DNA from: JAVBPP01 sp031549535 | GTDB taxonomy: Bacteria > Bacillota > Clostridia > Oscillospirales > Acutalibacteraceae | DNA length: 64,000 bases | Assembly (NCBI GenBank): GCA_031549535.1 | Contig: JAVBPP010000024.1 | Coordinates: forward strand, 12,458-76,457 | Reading direction: 5' to 3' | Part shown: one piece after another, positions 33,953-41,988 of the stretch | How positions within the stretch are numbered: the stretch's first letter is position 1 | Layout: each line of letters starts with the position of its first letter | The notes under the pieces: generated by a model | Told to the model about the DNA's origin: nothing | Seen by the model: only the letters and a program-made list of their open reading frames with translations | Database searches by the model: none | Position numbers and translations under genes: made by a program

Positions 33953-34551
33953 TGGCGAACCCTGTTGCGCCGCTTGCGCGATTAATTGAACAATTCGAGC
34001 GCCTGCCCGGCATCGGCCACAAAAGCGCCCAGCGCTTAGCTTTATATTTATTAAACAGGCCTGCACAGGAACTGGAGGCCTTTGCCGAAACCCTGCTGCT
34101 TGCGCAGAAAAGCATTCGCCGCTGTACCCAGTGCTGCGATTTGACAGACAGCGAGCTGTGCCGTATTTGCGCCTCTCCCTCGCGCGACAAGAGCATGCTT
34201 TGTGTGGTGGAGGATTCACGCGATGTGATGGCGATAGAGCGCACCCAGGAATACGCGGGGCTGTATCATGTTCTGCATGGTGTTATTTCCCCCATCAACG
34301 GTGTTAATCCGGAGGATTTGACCATAAAAGAGTTGCTGCACCGCCTGCAGGATGAGGGCATTACTGAAATTATTATGGCCACAAACCCTACAGTGGAGGG
34401 GGAGGCCACCGCAATGTACCTTTCCCGTCTGATTAAGCCAATTGGGGTAAAAGTGACACGCCTCGCCTATGGCATCCCTGTGGGCGCCACGCTGGAATTT
34501 GCAGACGAAGTGACACTGCTGCGCGCTATTGAGGGCAGAAAAGAACTGTAG
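33952..34551 (+). CDS. recR: recombination protein RecR
   Basis: Works with RecF and RecO to load RecA at gaps. N-terminal HhH region (FERLPGIGHKSAQRLALYLL), four-Cys zinc finger CTQCCDLTDSELCRIC and Toprim domain (LCVVEDSRDVMAIE, then ATNPTVEGEATAMYL) are complete in 199 aa. Last gene of the SRP RNA-dnaX-ybaB-recR block; the origin-like spacer follows. Confidence 0.97.
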   Translation: MANPVAPLARLIEQFERLPGIGHKSAQRLALYLLNRPAQELEAFAETLLLAQKSIRRCTQCCDLTDSELCRICASPSRDKSMLCVVEDSRDVMAIERTQEYAGLYHVLHGVISPINGVNPEDLTIKELLHRLQDEGITEIIMATNPTVEGEATAMYLSRLIKPIGVKVTRLAYGIPVGATLEFADEVTLLRAIEGRKEL

Positions 34552-34569
34552 TTTAATTTTTAGGAAAAG

Positions 34570-34766
34570 TTTTCCATAAAGTTGTTCTTTTTCCACCTAT
34601 GGTTTTCCACAGTTTCCTTTTTCACTATTTTTCCACCGGAAAAATTCCCCATTTTTTCCCCTGTCTCTAAACAGTTTCACGCTGCTTTTTTCCAATTATG
34701 ACAAGCACTTGCAGTGTTTTCCACCGTTTCCACCGCCCCTACTACTACTACTAAATAAATCTAATA
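34570..34766 (+). other. oriC: origin-like region: DnaA-box-like sites plus DnaA-trio run
   Basis: In the 279-bp recR-dnaN spacer. DnaA-box-like 9-mers all point the same way: TTTTCCATA 34570, TTTTCCACC 34589, TTTTCCACA 34603, TTTTCCACC 34629, TTTTCCACC 34717 and GTTTCCACC 34726. The last two abut, followed by GCCC and five consecutive CTA triplets (34739-34753), then AATAAATCTAATA. Boxes, a GC bridge, trios and an AT-rich stretch match the basal unwinding system described for B. subtilis oriC. Boxes deviate from TTATCCACA at one or two positions. dnaA itself is not in the window. Confidence 0.65.
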
Positions 34767-34830
34767 CCCGCTATGCAATAAGAGCGCAAACATTGCAAGA
34801 ATCAGTTTTCACCGGAAAGGATTTGACAAG

Positions 34831-35937
34831 ATGAAAATCATTTGCGACACCCAGCTTCTGTCCGAAGCCTGCCAGAATGTACAGCGTGCCGTTACACAAA
34901 AAACCACGATTCCGGCGCTGGAATGTATTCTGTTACGCACGGGAGAAAATTCTGTTGCACTTACCGGCTATGATTTGGATGTCGGTATTCAAACCAGTAT
35001 CGAAGCTAAAGTGGGGCAGGAGGGCGCGATTGCGCTGAATTCCCGCGTATTGTGCGACATTCTGCGCAAGCTGCCGGGCGATACTGTGGTAATTGAATCT
35101 GATTTTCGCTATCTTGCTAAAATACAGAGCGCTGAGGCAGAGTATTCCCTCATCGGCATTTCACCGGAGGAGTTTCCGGAGCTTCCCAGTGTGACAGGTG
35201 GCTATCCCATCGTGCTTGCACAGGGTATTGTAAAGGAAATGGTGCGGCAAACCATTTTTGCCGTCGCGGTGAAGGATAGTAAAATTATACATACCGGCAT
35301 TAAATTTGAAATTCAGGACGGGGAAATTCGCCTGGTTGCCGTAGACGGTGTGCGCCTTGCCCTGCGTAAGGAAAAAATTGAGTACGATGGGGAGGAACTC
35401 TCCTTTGTTGTGCCGTCCAAAACGCTTTCTGAAGTGGTGAAACTCATGGATGATGATGATGCGTTTGTTTCCATGAGTGTGGGAAAAAGGCACATTGTGT
35501 TTGATATTTCCGGTTATAATGTAGTATCCCGCTTATTGGACGGAGAGTTTTTAAACTACCGCGCGAGCATTCCGCAGGTGCACGCAACAAGCGTGCAGGT
35601 GAATACTCGCCAGTTTATTGAGAGCATTGACCGCACCTCGCTGATTATCACAGATAAACTGAAGAGCCCCGTAAAATGTAATTTTTCACAGGATTCCATT
35701 TATATTTCATCCGTGACAGCCCTGGGTACCGCGAGCGATAAAATCGGCGCGCAAATCAAGGGAGACAGTGTGGAAATTGGTTTCAATAACAAGTATTTGG
35801 TGGAGGCGCTGCGTGTATGTGACTCTGACGAGGTGCGTTTGGAATTAAACGGCCCCGTTGCGCCGATACTCATTCTTCCCGTGGAGGGCGACGACTTTCT
35901 GTTTTTGGTATTACCTGTGCGATTGAAGGCTGATTAA
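34831..35937 (+). CDS. dnaN: DNA polymerase III beta subunit (sliding clamp)
   Basis: Ring-forming processivity clamp, 368 aa with three related domains. MKIICDTQLLSEACQNVQRA, TIPALECILLRTG, the central RLLDGEFLNYRASIP and the terminal PILILPVEGDDFLFLVLPVRL fit the family, the C-terminal strand lining the partner-binding groove. GGAAAGGA precedes the ATG. Downstream S4 protein, recF and remB follow in the canonical order, but dnaA is missing from its usual place before dnaN. Confidence 0.97.
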   Translation: MKIICDTQLLSEACQNVQRAVTQKTTIPALECILLRTGENSVALTGYDLDVGIQTSIEAKVGQEGAIALNSRVLCDILRKLPGDTVVIESDFRYLAKIQSAEAEYSLIGISPEEFPELPSVTGGYPIVLAQGIVKEMVRQTIFAVAVKDSKIIHTGIKFEIQDGEIRLVAVDGVRLALRKEKIEYDGEELSFVVPSKTLSEVVKLMDDDDAFVSMSVGKRHIVFDISGYNVVSRLLDGEFLNYRASIPQVHATSVQVNTRQFIESIDRTSLIITDKLKSPVKCNFSQDSIYISSVTALGTASDKIGAQIKGDSVEIGFNNKYLVEALRVCDSDEVRLELNGPVAPILILPVEGDDFLFLVLPVRLKAD

Positions 35938-35940
35938 GTT

Positions 35941-36210
35941 ATGGATGAAAAGAAAAAAATTAAAGTCCGTGTTGTACCGAGGCAGGAAATTCCGATTTCG
36001 ATTACTACTGATTTCATTCGCTTAGATGCCTTCCTCAAGCTTTGTAATGCCGTGGAAAGCGGAGGGCATGCAAAGGAGGTCATTCAAGCGGGAGAAGTTC
36101 TGGTCAACGGAGAAGTTTGCCTGCAACGGGGCAGAAAGCTGCGCGGGAATGACCGGGCACAATTTGGAAGAGATATTTTTGTGGTAGTATATGACAATAT
36201 TGGAACATGA
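35941..36210 (+). CDS. S4-domain RNA-binding protein (YaaA/RlbA-like)
   Basis: 89-residue protein with a single S4 RNA-binding domain: IRLDAFLKLCNAVESGGHAKEVIQAGEVLVNGEVCLQRGRKL (read in parts) is the helix-helix-strand core. It always sits between dnaN and recF in Firmicutes; B. subtilis YaaA is linked to ribosome assembly. Starts 3 bp after dnaN and overlaps recF by 20 bp. Confidence 0.93.
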   Translation: MDEKKKIKVRVVPRQEIPISITTDFIRLDAFLKLCNAVESGGHAKEVIQAGEVLVNGEVCLQRGRKLRGNDRAQFGRDIFVVVYDNIGT

Positions 36211-37282
36211 AATCAACCACTTTCGCAATATAACACACATCCGTTTTTGTCCGGAGAGCGGCATTAACATGCTCTACGGTAGCAACGGGCAGGGAAAAAC
36301 AAATATATTGGAAAGCCTTTGGCTGTATACCGGCTGCCACAGTTTTCGCACAAAAAAAACTGCGGAGCTGATTCAGCAGGGCGCGCGTTTTGCCCAAACC
36401 TCGCTGCGTTTTTTCGCGGCGGAGCGGGAGCAGGACGCGCAAATGAAACTGCACCAAAAGCGTGAGGTGCTGCTTAACGGCGTTGCCAAGGCCAGCCCCC
36501 GGCAACTGCTTGGCGAGGTTCAGGCAGTTGTTTTTTCGCCGGAGGTGCTGAGTATTGTGAAAGAAGGTCCCGCGCAGCGCAGGCGCTTTTTGGATGTGGC
36601 AATCAGTGTTGTTCGGCCGCAATATGCCCATATTTTAGCAAAATACGGTAAGGCGTTGGATCAGCGTAATAACCTGCTGCGGCAGATTGCGCAGGGTAAA
36701 ACGAAGGAAGAGTATCTGGAACCTTGGGATGAGGAGCTTTCGCTCCTTGGAGCGAGGATAATAGAATACCGTAGGAACTATATCACACCCCTTACTCTCG
36801 CCTGTGAAAGTGTCTATGCCAAAATAACGCAGGGGAAGGAAGCACTCTCTCTTTCTTATCTGTGCAGCGCTGCGCAGGAAGTAACGGACCGGGCGGAGCT
36901 GGCCGCCGTGCTGTTTGGCTTGATGTGGGAGAACAGAGCCTTGGATATCAGGCGGCTTTATACAACGGCAGGTATTCATAAAGAGGACTTAGAGCTGTTG
37001 ATAGATGGGAGCCCCGCACGGGCTTTCGGATCCCAGGGGCAGCAGCGTTCCTGTGCGCTGGCGTTAAAAATTGCGGAGGCACAAATGCTTTTTGCCCTCT
37101 CCGGTGAAAAGCCTGTAGTTTTGTTGGACGATGTGATGAGTGAGCTGGATGAAAACCGCCAGCGGGATTTGCTGCTCTGCTTAGAGGATTGGCAGGTGTT
37201 TGTCACCTGCTGTGAACCGTCCCAGGTATTGCGGCAGAAAACCGCAAAGGCATTTGTGGTCAATCAAGGGAATTTGGTATAA
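36191..37282 (+). CDS. recF: DNA replication and repair protein RecF
   Basis: SMC-like ATPase for RecA loading. Walker A GSNGQGKTN at about 30-38, ABC-type signature in AFGSQGQQRSCALALKIAEA, Walker B VVLLDDVMSELD. 363 aa, complete. The ATG at 36191 lies inside the end of the S4 gene, a translational coupling common at this locus. Confidence 0.97.
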   Translation: MTILEHEINHFRNITHIRFCPESGINMLYGSNGQGKTNILESLWLYTGCHSFRTKKTAELIQQGARFAQTSLRFFAAEREQDAQMKLHQKREVLLNGVAKASPRQLLGEVQAVVFSPEVLSIVKEGPAQRRRFLDVAISVVRPQYAHILAKYGKALDQRNNLLRQIAQGKTKEEYLEPWDEELSLLGARIIEYRRNYITPLTLACESVYAKITQGKEALSLSYLCSAAQEVTDRAELAAVLFGLMWENRALDIRRLYTTAGIHKEDLELLIDGSPARAFGSQGQQRSCALALKIAEAQMLFALSGEKPVVLLDDVMSELDENRQRDLLLCLEDWQVFVTCCEPSQVLRQKTAKAFVVNQGNLV

Positions 37283-37297
37283 GGATGGGGGAAGCGC

Positions 37298-37558
37298 ATG
37301 TATCTGTATCTCGGGCAGGAAACCATTATTCCTCAGGAAGAAATCATAGGCGTATTTGACTTGGACACCACCACGGTCTCAAAAGTGAGCAGGGACTTTT
37401 TGCGTTTTGCCCAGCAGGCGGGGGAAGTCATCAACGTCAGTATGGAATTGCCGAAATCCTTTATTCTGCGCGGGGATAACAAAAAAAGGCAGGTGTATAT
37501 TTCCCAGATATCCACCACAACGCTGCTGAAGCGCATGGATTACCTGTCCGGCCTGTAA
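37298..37558 (+). CDS. remB: RemB/DUF370-type regulator
   Basis: 86-residue protein of the extracellular matrix regulatory protein family (B. subtilis YaaB/RemB), also found after recF there. MYLYLGQETIIPQEEIIGVF and GDNKKRQVYISQISTTTLLKR (in part) match. Its biochemical role is not well known; the relative RemA is a DNA-binding activator. GGGGGAAG precedes the ATG. Converges with ypeB. Confidence 0.9.
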   Translation: MYLYLGQETIIPQEEIIGVFDLDTTTVSKVSRDFLRFAQQAGEVINVSMELPKSFILRGDNKKRQVYISQISTTTLLKRMDYLSGL

Positions 37559-37571
37559 TGCCATGTATAAG

Positions 37572-38906
37572 CTATTTTGTCAAGGTACCGTTATCGCTCT
37601 GCAGCAACAGCAGAATGTCCGCCTGTTTGCCCGTTGTACAATCGATATAAAGCAAATACGTTTCCTGTTCTCTTGTGCACAAAAATTCGTAGCACAGGAG
37701 CTCTTTTTTATTTTTTGGGATAACAGCCATGCCCCTGTAAGTTACCGCCATGTCTTTTTGTAAGCCGTCCTGCGCTTGCTGCTGCGTTATCTGCACGGCA
37801 GGAAGTTCACGCGTATGGTGGTTCTGCAAATAGGCGCTGCTGTCCAAGCCTACAATGGTTCCGCCTGTTAGGGAAACACTGACTTTGATTTGATCTGCAT
37901 AACAGCGCGCGTCATCCTGCCTGGAAAGAAATTGAATTACACAAACGCCGTCCGCAATGTGATAATATCCAGCCTCCATCTGTGAAAAACGCTGTTCCTC
38001 CAAGCATGTTTTTGCCTTTTCTATGGCGTCCTCCGGGGTGAACAGGCTTTCCCCCGCAAAGGCCGCGCTGAGCAGCGTGATGGGGTAACCGCCCTGTTTG
38101 CTAATGCTTACATATTGGTTTTGATAATAAAAACGAAAGCAGGGGATGGGCGCTTCGTCCTCGCCCTCATAGCGCAGGTATACCGGCTCAATGCCGAGCA
38201 GGGCCGCCGCGCGGTCGGCCGCTTCACTGCGCGGTAATTCTTCTTTCTGCGCAAGAAAGCGGTTTTCTTTCTCTGTCTGCTCCGTTGAGAACGGGCCGTC
38301 ATAGACCAAAACGGGAAAATCTGTGAAGCGCTCCGGAACCGTTTGCAACTCTGCTGTCAGCAACGCCTCCCGCTGTATGTCATTCAGTTTTTCACCCGCC
38401 CGCTCCGGTGTAATCCGCTCGTTGAGCAAATCTCCCGTTAGGGTATCCAGCTGCTGTGAGAGGGTCTGTGCCCAAGTTGCGAGGGTCAGCAGGGTGCTTC
38501 GCTCTCCGGCGGTGATTTCCGCCCCGGAAGAGAGCTTTTTTTGCAGATATAAAACAAAGTCACCGGTCTGGCGGAAAAAACGGTAAATCGGCCGATAGCT
38601 TGCACCGTCTCCGGGCAGGGCGTCCAGGCTCTGCTGCGCGCAGGAGCTGTTTTCCAACGCGGCGGCCAGCTGCTCCGAAAACAGGGTGGGCTGGGTCACC
38701 GCCGCGGCCTTTTGTAACACAGGGAACAGGGCGGCTGTGTGCTCACCCAACTGCAGCATGGTTCGAAGGCGCCCGGCGGCATGGGCTTCCTGATAATAGG
38801 CGCGTGAATGCAGGGTGGTAAGCGTAACGATTCCTAATACGCTTAAGGCGGCTAAAAAAAAGGAAAGCAGGCGAATCAAAGGTCTGCGCCGCTGAAAAAC
38901 AGGCAT
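37572..38906 (-). CDS. ypeB: spore germination protein YpeB-like
   Basis: Single N-terminal transmembrane helix (about residues 12-30), a large extracytoplasmic region with two helical hairpins, VLVYDGPFSTEQTE (a YpeB hallmark) and two PepSY-like repeats (ADRAAALLGIEPVYLRYEGE; DAIEKAKTCLEEQRFSQM). YpeB stabilises the cortex-lytic enzyme SleB in spores. ATG 38906 has AAAGGAGA 7 bp upstream; an in-frame upstream extension to 38954 has none. No sleB is next to it. On the opposite strand to the replication genes that surround it. Supports a spore-forming host. Confidence 0.88.
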   Translation of the reverse strand: MPVFQRRRPLIRLLSFFLAALSVLGIVTLTTLHSRAYYQEAHAAGRLRTMLQLGEHTAALFPVLQKAAAVTQPTLFSEQLAAALENSSCAQQSLDALPGDGASYRPIYRFFRQTGDFVLYLQKKLSSGAEITAGERSTLLTLATWAQTLSQQLDTLTGDLLNERITPERAGEKLNDIQREALLTAELQTVPERFTDFPVLVYDGPFSTEQTEKENRFLAQKEELPRSEAADRAAALLGIEPVYLRYEGEDEAPIPCFRFYYQNQYVSISKQGGYPITLLSAAFAGESLFTPEDAIEKAKTCLEEQRFSQMEAGYYHIADGVCVIQFLSRQDDARCYADQIKVSVSLTGGTIVGLDSSAYLQNHHTRELPAVQITQQQAQDGLQKDMAVTYRGMAVIPKNKKELLCYEFLCTREQETYLLYIDCTTGKQADILLLLQSDNGTLTK

Positions 38907-39013
38907 AAAAAGTCTCCTTTCTGTCGAAGCGTTGCAAAATTTAGTATCCTGCATAATGCCGCGGCTATTCTGCTTTTGCGCACGAAAAGAAATGGAAAAA
39001 CCAAAGAAAAACC

Positions 39014-39042
39014 TTGTTTTAGAAGCAATTTTATGCTATAAT
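39014..39042 (+). promoter_or_regulatory. promoter of the unknown gene-gyrB-gyrA unit
   Basis: TTGTTT (39014-39019), 17 bp, TATAAT (39037-39042). About 40 bp before the ATG of the gene preceding gyrB. Confidence 0.7.
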
Positions 39043-39084
39043 CAATGGAATGGATTTTGACAGTGGAAAGGTTTGGAAAAAAAC

Positions 39085-39981
39085 ATGGCAGATAAAAACA
39101 GCTTATTGGCTGAGGTCTTGGTTGGCATGGTAGAAACCACGAAAAACTGCGGGTTTACAGTCTTGTTGCCACATGGCGTGAGCAAAACAGAATTGCCCCT
39201 GTTTGAGTTAAACGGGCGCAGTGTTTTGGAGTTCCGTGGGGAGAACAAGGCTCTGCGTGTGGAACAGTTCGACGATAAAATTTATCTTATGTGCGCCCGG
39301 CGCGAGGGCGGGCAGGAGGAAGAGCGGGAGTTCGCGGACGCGGATTTTTCCCAACTTTTAGTTTCCCTGTTTGACAGCGCTACGATGGAGAGCAAGGACG
39401 CGCGTTATATCGCCAACGAATTTTCGGAGGCGGTGGAGGACTACTTCGGCGCGAACGCAAAAAAGGAGAAAAAGCTGCCCCAAACCGTTTCCAAGGCGGC
39501 GGCCAAGAGCGGTGCGCTTTCTTACGACGCGAACACCCTGGCGAATCGCCTTTCGGTCATGTATCCGGAGCTGCGCGAGCCTTATAAGCAAAATGTGCAG
39601 CAATACGGCGATTTTCTGCCGGAGGAATTTTTTCAAAAATACGGCAACAAGCCCATCTTGGAAACCATACGCGGGAATGACGCGCAAAAAATGCGCAAGC
39701 TGTTCAACCTGCTGAATGAAATTTATGAGGACGGCACCAACGAAATTCAGAGCATCATTGCCGTAACCGTTTTGAGTGAATTGCAGAACGACCAGGAGCT
39801 GCTGGCCAACTGCGTGGACTATATGTGCGCGGATATGATTACACCCGTTGTGCAGGTGAATAAATATCTGCACAGCCCCTCCGGCAAGGGCGCACGCATG
39901 CGCATGGCGACTCCGCCAAAATATAAGCCGAAAAAAGAAAAGAAGAAGAGTGGTCTACTCTCCTCTCTGGGGCTGCAATAA
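39085..39981 (+). CDS. unknown protein upstream of gyrB
   Basis: 298 residues from ATG 39085 (an in-frame TTG lies at 39073). No family that I recognise. The first 90 residues look like a compact beta-rich domain (NCGFTVLLPHGVSKTELPLF). The middle (110-135) is charged and variable, and the rest is helical, with SVMYPELREPYKQNVQQYGD and NEIQSIIAVTVLSELQNDQE. The C-terminus is a lysine-rich tail (KYKPKKEKKKSG). No signal peptide or membrane segment. It has its own promoter and ends 21 bp before gyrB, so it is probably co-transcribed with gyrase; function unknown. Confidence 0.8.
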   Translation: MADKNSLLAEVLVGMVETTKNCGFTVLLPHGVSKTELPLFELNGRSVLEFRGENKALRVEQFDDKIYLMCARREGGQEEEREFADADFSQLLVSLFDSATMESKDARYIANEFSEAVEDYFGANAKKEKKLPQTVSKAAAKSGALSYDANTLANRLSVMYPELREPYKQNVQQYGDFLPEEFFQKYGNKPILETIRGNDAQKMRKLFNLLNEIYEDGTNEIQSIIAVTVLSELQNDQELLANCVDYMCADMITPVVQVNKYLHSPSGKGARMRMATPPKYKPKKEKKKSGLLSSLGLQ

Positions 39982-40002
39982 TACGATTTTGGAGGATCCG
40001 TT

Positions 40003-41967
40003 TTGGAACAGAACGAGGATTTACGTCAGGAAACTGAATTGATGGATACCGTTGTATCCGAAAGCTACGATGCCAGCCAGATTCAAGTACTTGAGGGGCT
40101 GGAAGCGGTGCGCAAGCGCCCGGGCATGTATATCGGCTCCACCGGCCCGCGCGGCCTGCACCATTTGGTATATGAAATTGTGGATAACTCCATTGACGAA
40201 GCGCTCGCTGGGGTATGCGACCGCATTGAGGTGGAGATTGAACCGGGCAACATTATCCGCGTGAAGGATAATGGGCGCGGCATCCCCGTTGGGCTCAACG
40301 AAAAGCTTGGCCTGCCCACGGTGACGGTGGTGCTCACCGTACTGCACGCAGGCGGCAAATTCGGCGGCAGCGGCTACAAGGTCTCCGGCGGCCTGCACGG
40401 CGTGGGCTCTTCCGTGGTCAATGCCCTGTCTGAATGGCTGGAGGTTGAGGTCTGTGTGGACGGCAAACGCTATTTTCAGCGTTTTTCCGGAGGCGGCCAG
40501 ATAGAGACCGAGCTCTTGGAACAGGGGGAGACGAGCGAACACGGCACAACCGTGCGCTTTTTGCCCGACAGCTCCATTTTTACCGAAACCATTGATTTTG
40601 AGTTTGAAACGCTGGAGCGGCATCTGCGTGAATCCGCGTTTTTGAACGCGGGCTTGAGTATTGTGCTGAAGGACAGCCGCAACAGCGCAGAAGTTGTGGA
40701 AAAGGTGCACTGCTATGAGGGCGGCATCGCCTCTTTCGCGGAATATTTGAACACGAGCCGCGGTTTGACGCCGCTGCACGACGAGCCCATGTATTTTATC
40801 GGTGTAAACGGCGAGCGCAGCGCGGAAATCGCAATGCAGTATACCGATAGCTACAATGAATTGATTCTTTCCTTCGCCAATAACGTGCATACGGTGGATG
40901 GCGGCACGCATGAAACCGGCTTTAAGCTGGCGCTCACCCGTGTGTTTAACGATTACGGCCGCAAATACGGCATTCTAAAGGACGCGGATAAAAACCTCAG
41001 CGGCGATGACGTCCGGGAGGGCGTAACAGCCATCATCAGCGTGAAGCTCACGGAGGCGCAATTTGAGGGGCAGACCAAGGGCAAGCTGGGCAACACGGAA
41101 ATTACCCAGCTGGTTTCCTCCACACTCTATGATAAAATGATGACCTATTTTGAGGAAAATCCATCCACGGCGCGCGCGATTTTCGGCAAGGCGCTGGACG
41201 CCTCCCGCGCAAGGGAGGCCGCGCGTAAGGCGCGTGACCTCGCGCGGCGTAAATCCGCGCTGGAGAGCAACGCCCTGCCCGGCAAACTCGCGGATTGCAC
41301 CGAGCGCGACCCGGAAAAGACCGAGCTGTATATCGTGGAGGGGGACTCCGCAGGCGGCTCCGCAAAGGGCGGGAGGGATAGGCGCTACCAGGCCATTCTG
41401 CCGCTGTGGGGCAAGATGCTCAACGTGGAAAAGGCACGGCTGGATAAGGTCATTGGCAACGAAAAGCTGATGCCCGTCGTTACAGCGCTGGGCACAGGCA
41501 TTGACGAGGATTTCGATTTGAACAAGCTGCGTTACCATAAAGTGGTCATCATGGCGGACGCGGACGTGGACGGCGCGCATATCCGCACGTTGCTGTTAAC
41601 CTTTTTTTTCCGCTATATGCGCCCGCTGATTGAAAACGGCTATATCTATATTGCCCAGCCGCCGCTCTATAAGGTTTCCAAGGGGAAAAAGAGTTTTTAC
41701 GCCTTTGATGAGGAAACACGCGATCAATATATCGGCGAGCTCGGCGGCTCCTGCGATGTGCAGCGCTACAAGGGTCTTGGTGAAATGGACGCGGAGCAGC
41801 TGTGGGAGACAACGATGGATCCGGAATTCCGCACCATGCTGCGCGTGACGCTGGAAGACGCCATGCAGGCGGATGAAACCTTTACCATCCTCATGGGCGA
41901 CAAGGTGGAGCCAAGGCGCGAGTTTATTGAGAAGAACGCGCGCTATGTGCAGAATTTGGATATTTAG
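40003..41967 (+). CDS. gyrB: DNA gyrase subunit B
   Basis: ATPase subunit of gyrase. GHKL ATP-binding motifs: EIVDNSIDEALAGVCD, VKDNGRGIPVG and GLHGVGSSVVNALSE; Toprim EGDSAGGSAKGGRDR and MADADVDGAHIRTLLLTFFFRY. 654 aa, normal. The TTG at 40003 has GGAGG with a 7-bp spacer; the next in-frame ATG (codon 14) lacks a ribosome site. Followed 21 bp later by gyrA. Confidence 0.97.
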   Translation: MEQNEDLRQETELMDTVVSESYDASQIQVLEGLEAVRKRPGMYIGSTGPRGLHHLVYEIVDNSIDEALAGVCDRIEVEIEPGNIIRVKDNGRGIPVGLNEKLGLPTVTVVLTVLHAGGKFGGSGYKVSGGLHGVGSSVVNALSEWLEVEVCVDGKRYFQRFSGGGQIETELLEQGETSEHGTTVRFLPDSSIFTETIDFEFETLERHLRESAFLNAGLSIVLKDSRNSAEVVEKVHCYEGGIASFAEYLNTSRGLTPLHDEPMYFIGVNGERSAEIAMQYTDSYNELILSFANNVHTVDGGTHETGFKLALTRVFNDYGRKYGILKDADKNLSGDDVREGVTAIISVKLTEAQFEGQTKGKLGNTEITQLVSSTLYDKMMTYFEENPSTARAIFGKALDASRAREAARKARDLARRKSALESNALPGKLADCTERDPEKTELYIVEGDSAGGSAKGGRDRRYQAILPLWGKMLNVEKARLDKVIGNEKLMPVVTALGTGIDEDFDLNKLRYHKVVIMADADVDGAHIRTLLLTFFFRYMRPLIENGYIYIAQPPLYKVSKGKKSFYAFDEETRDQYIGELGGSCDVQRYKGLGEMDAEQLWETTMDPEFRTMLRVTLEDAMQADETFTILMGDKVEPRREFIEKNARYVQNLDI

Positions 41968-41988
41968 TGCGGAAAGGCAGGATATATT

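Noticed and set aside
37572..38906. ypeB as a sensor histidine kinase or chemoreceptor
   Set aside because: The single membrane helix and helical bundle are similar, but YDGPFS and PepSY-like repeats point to YpeB and no signalling domain is present.
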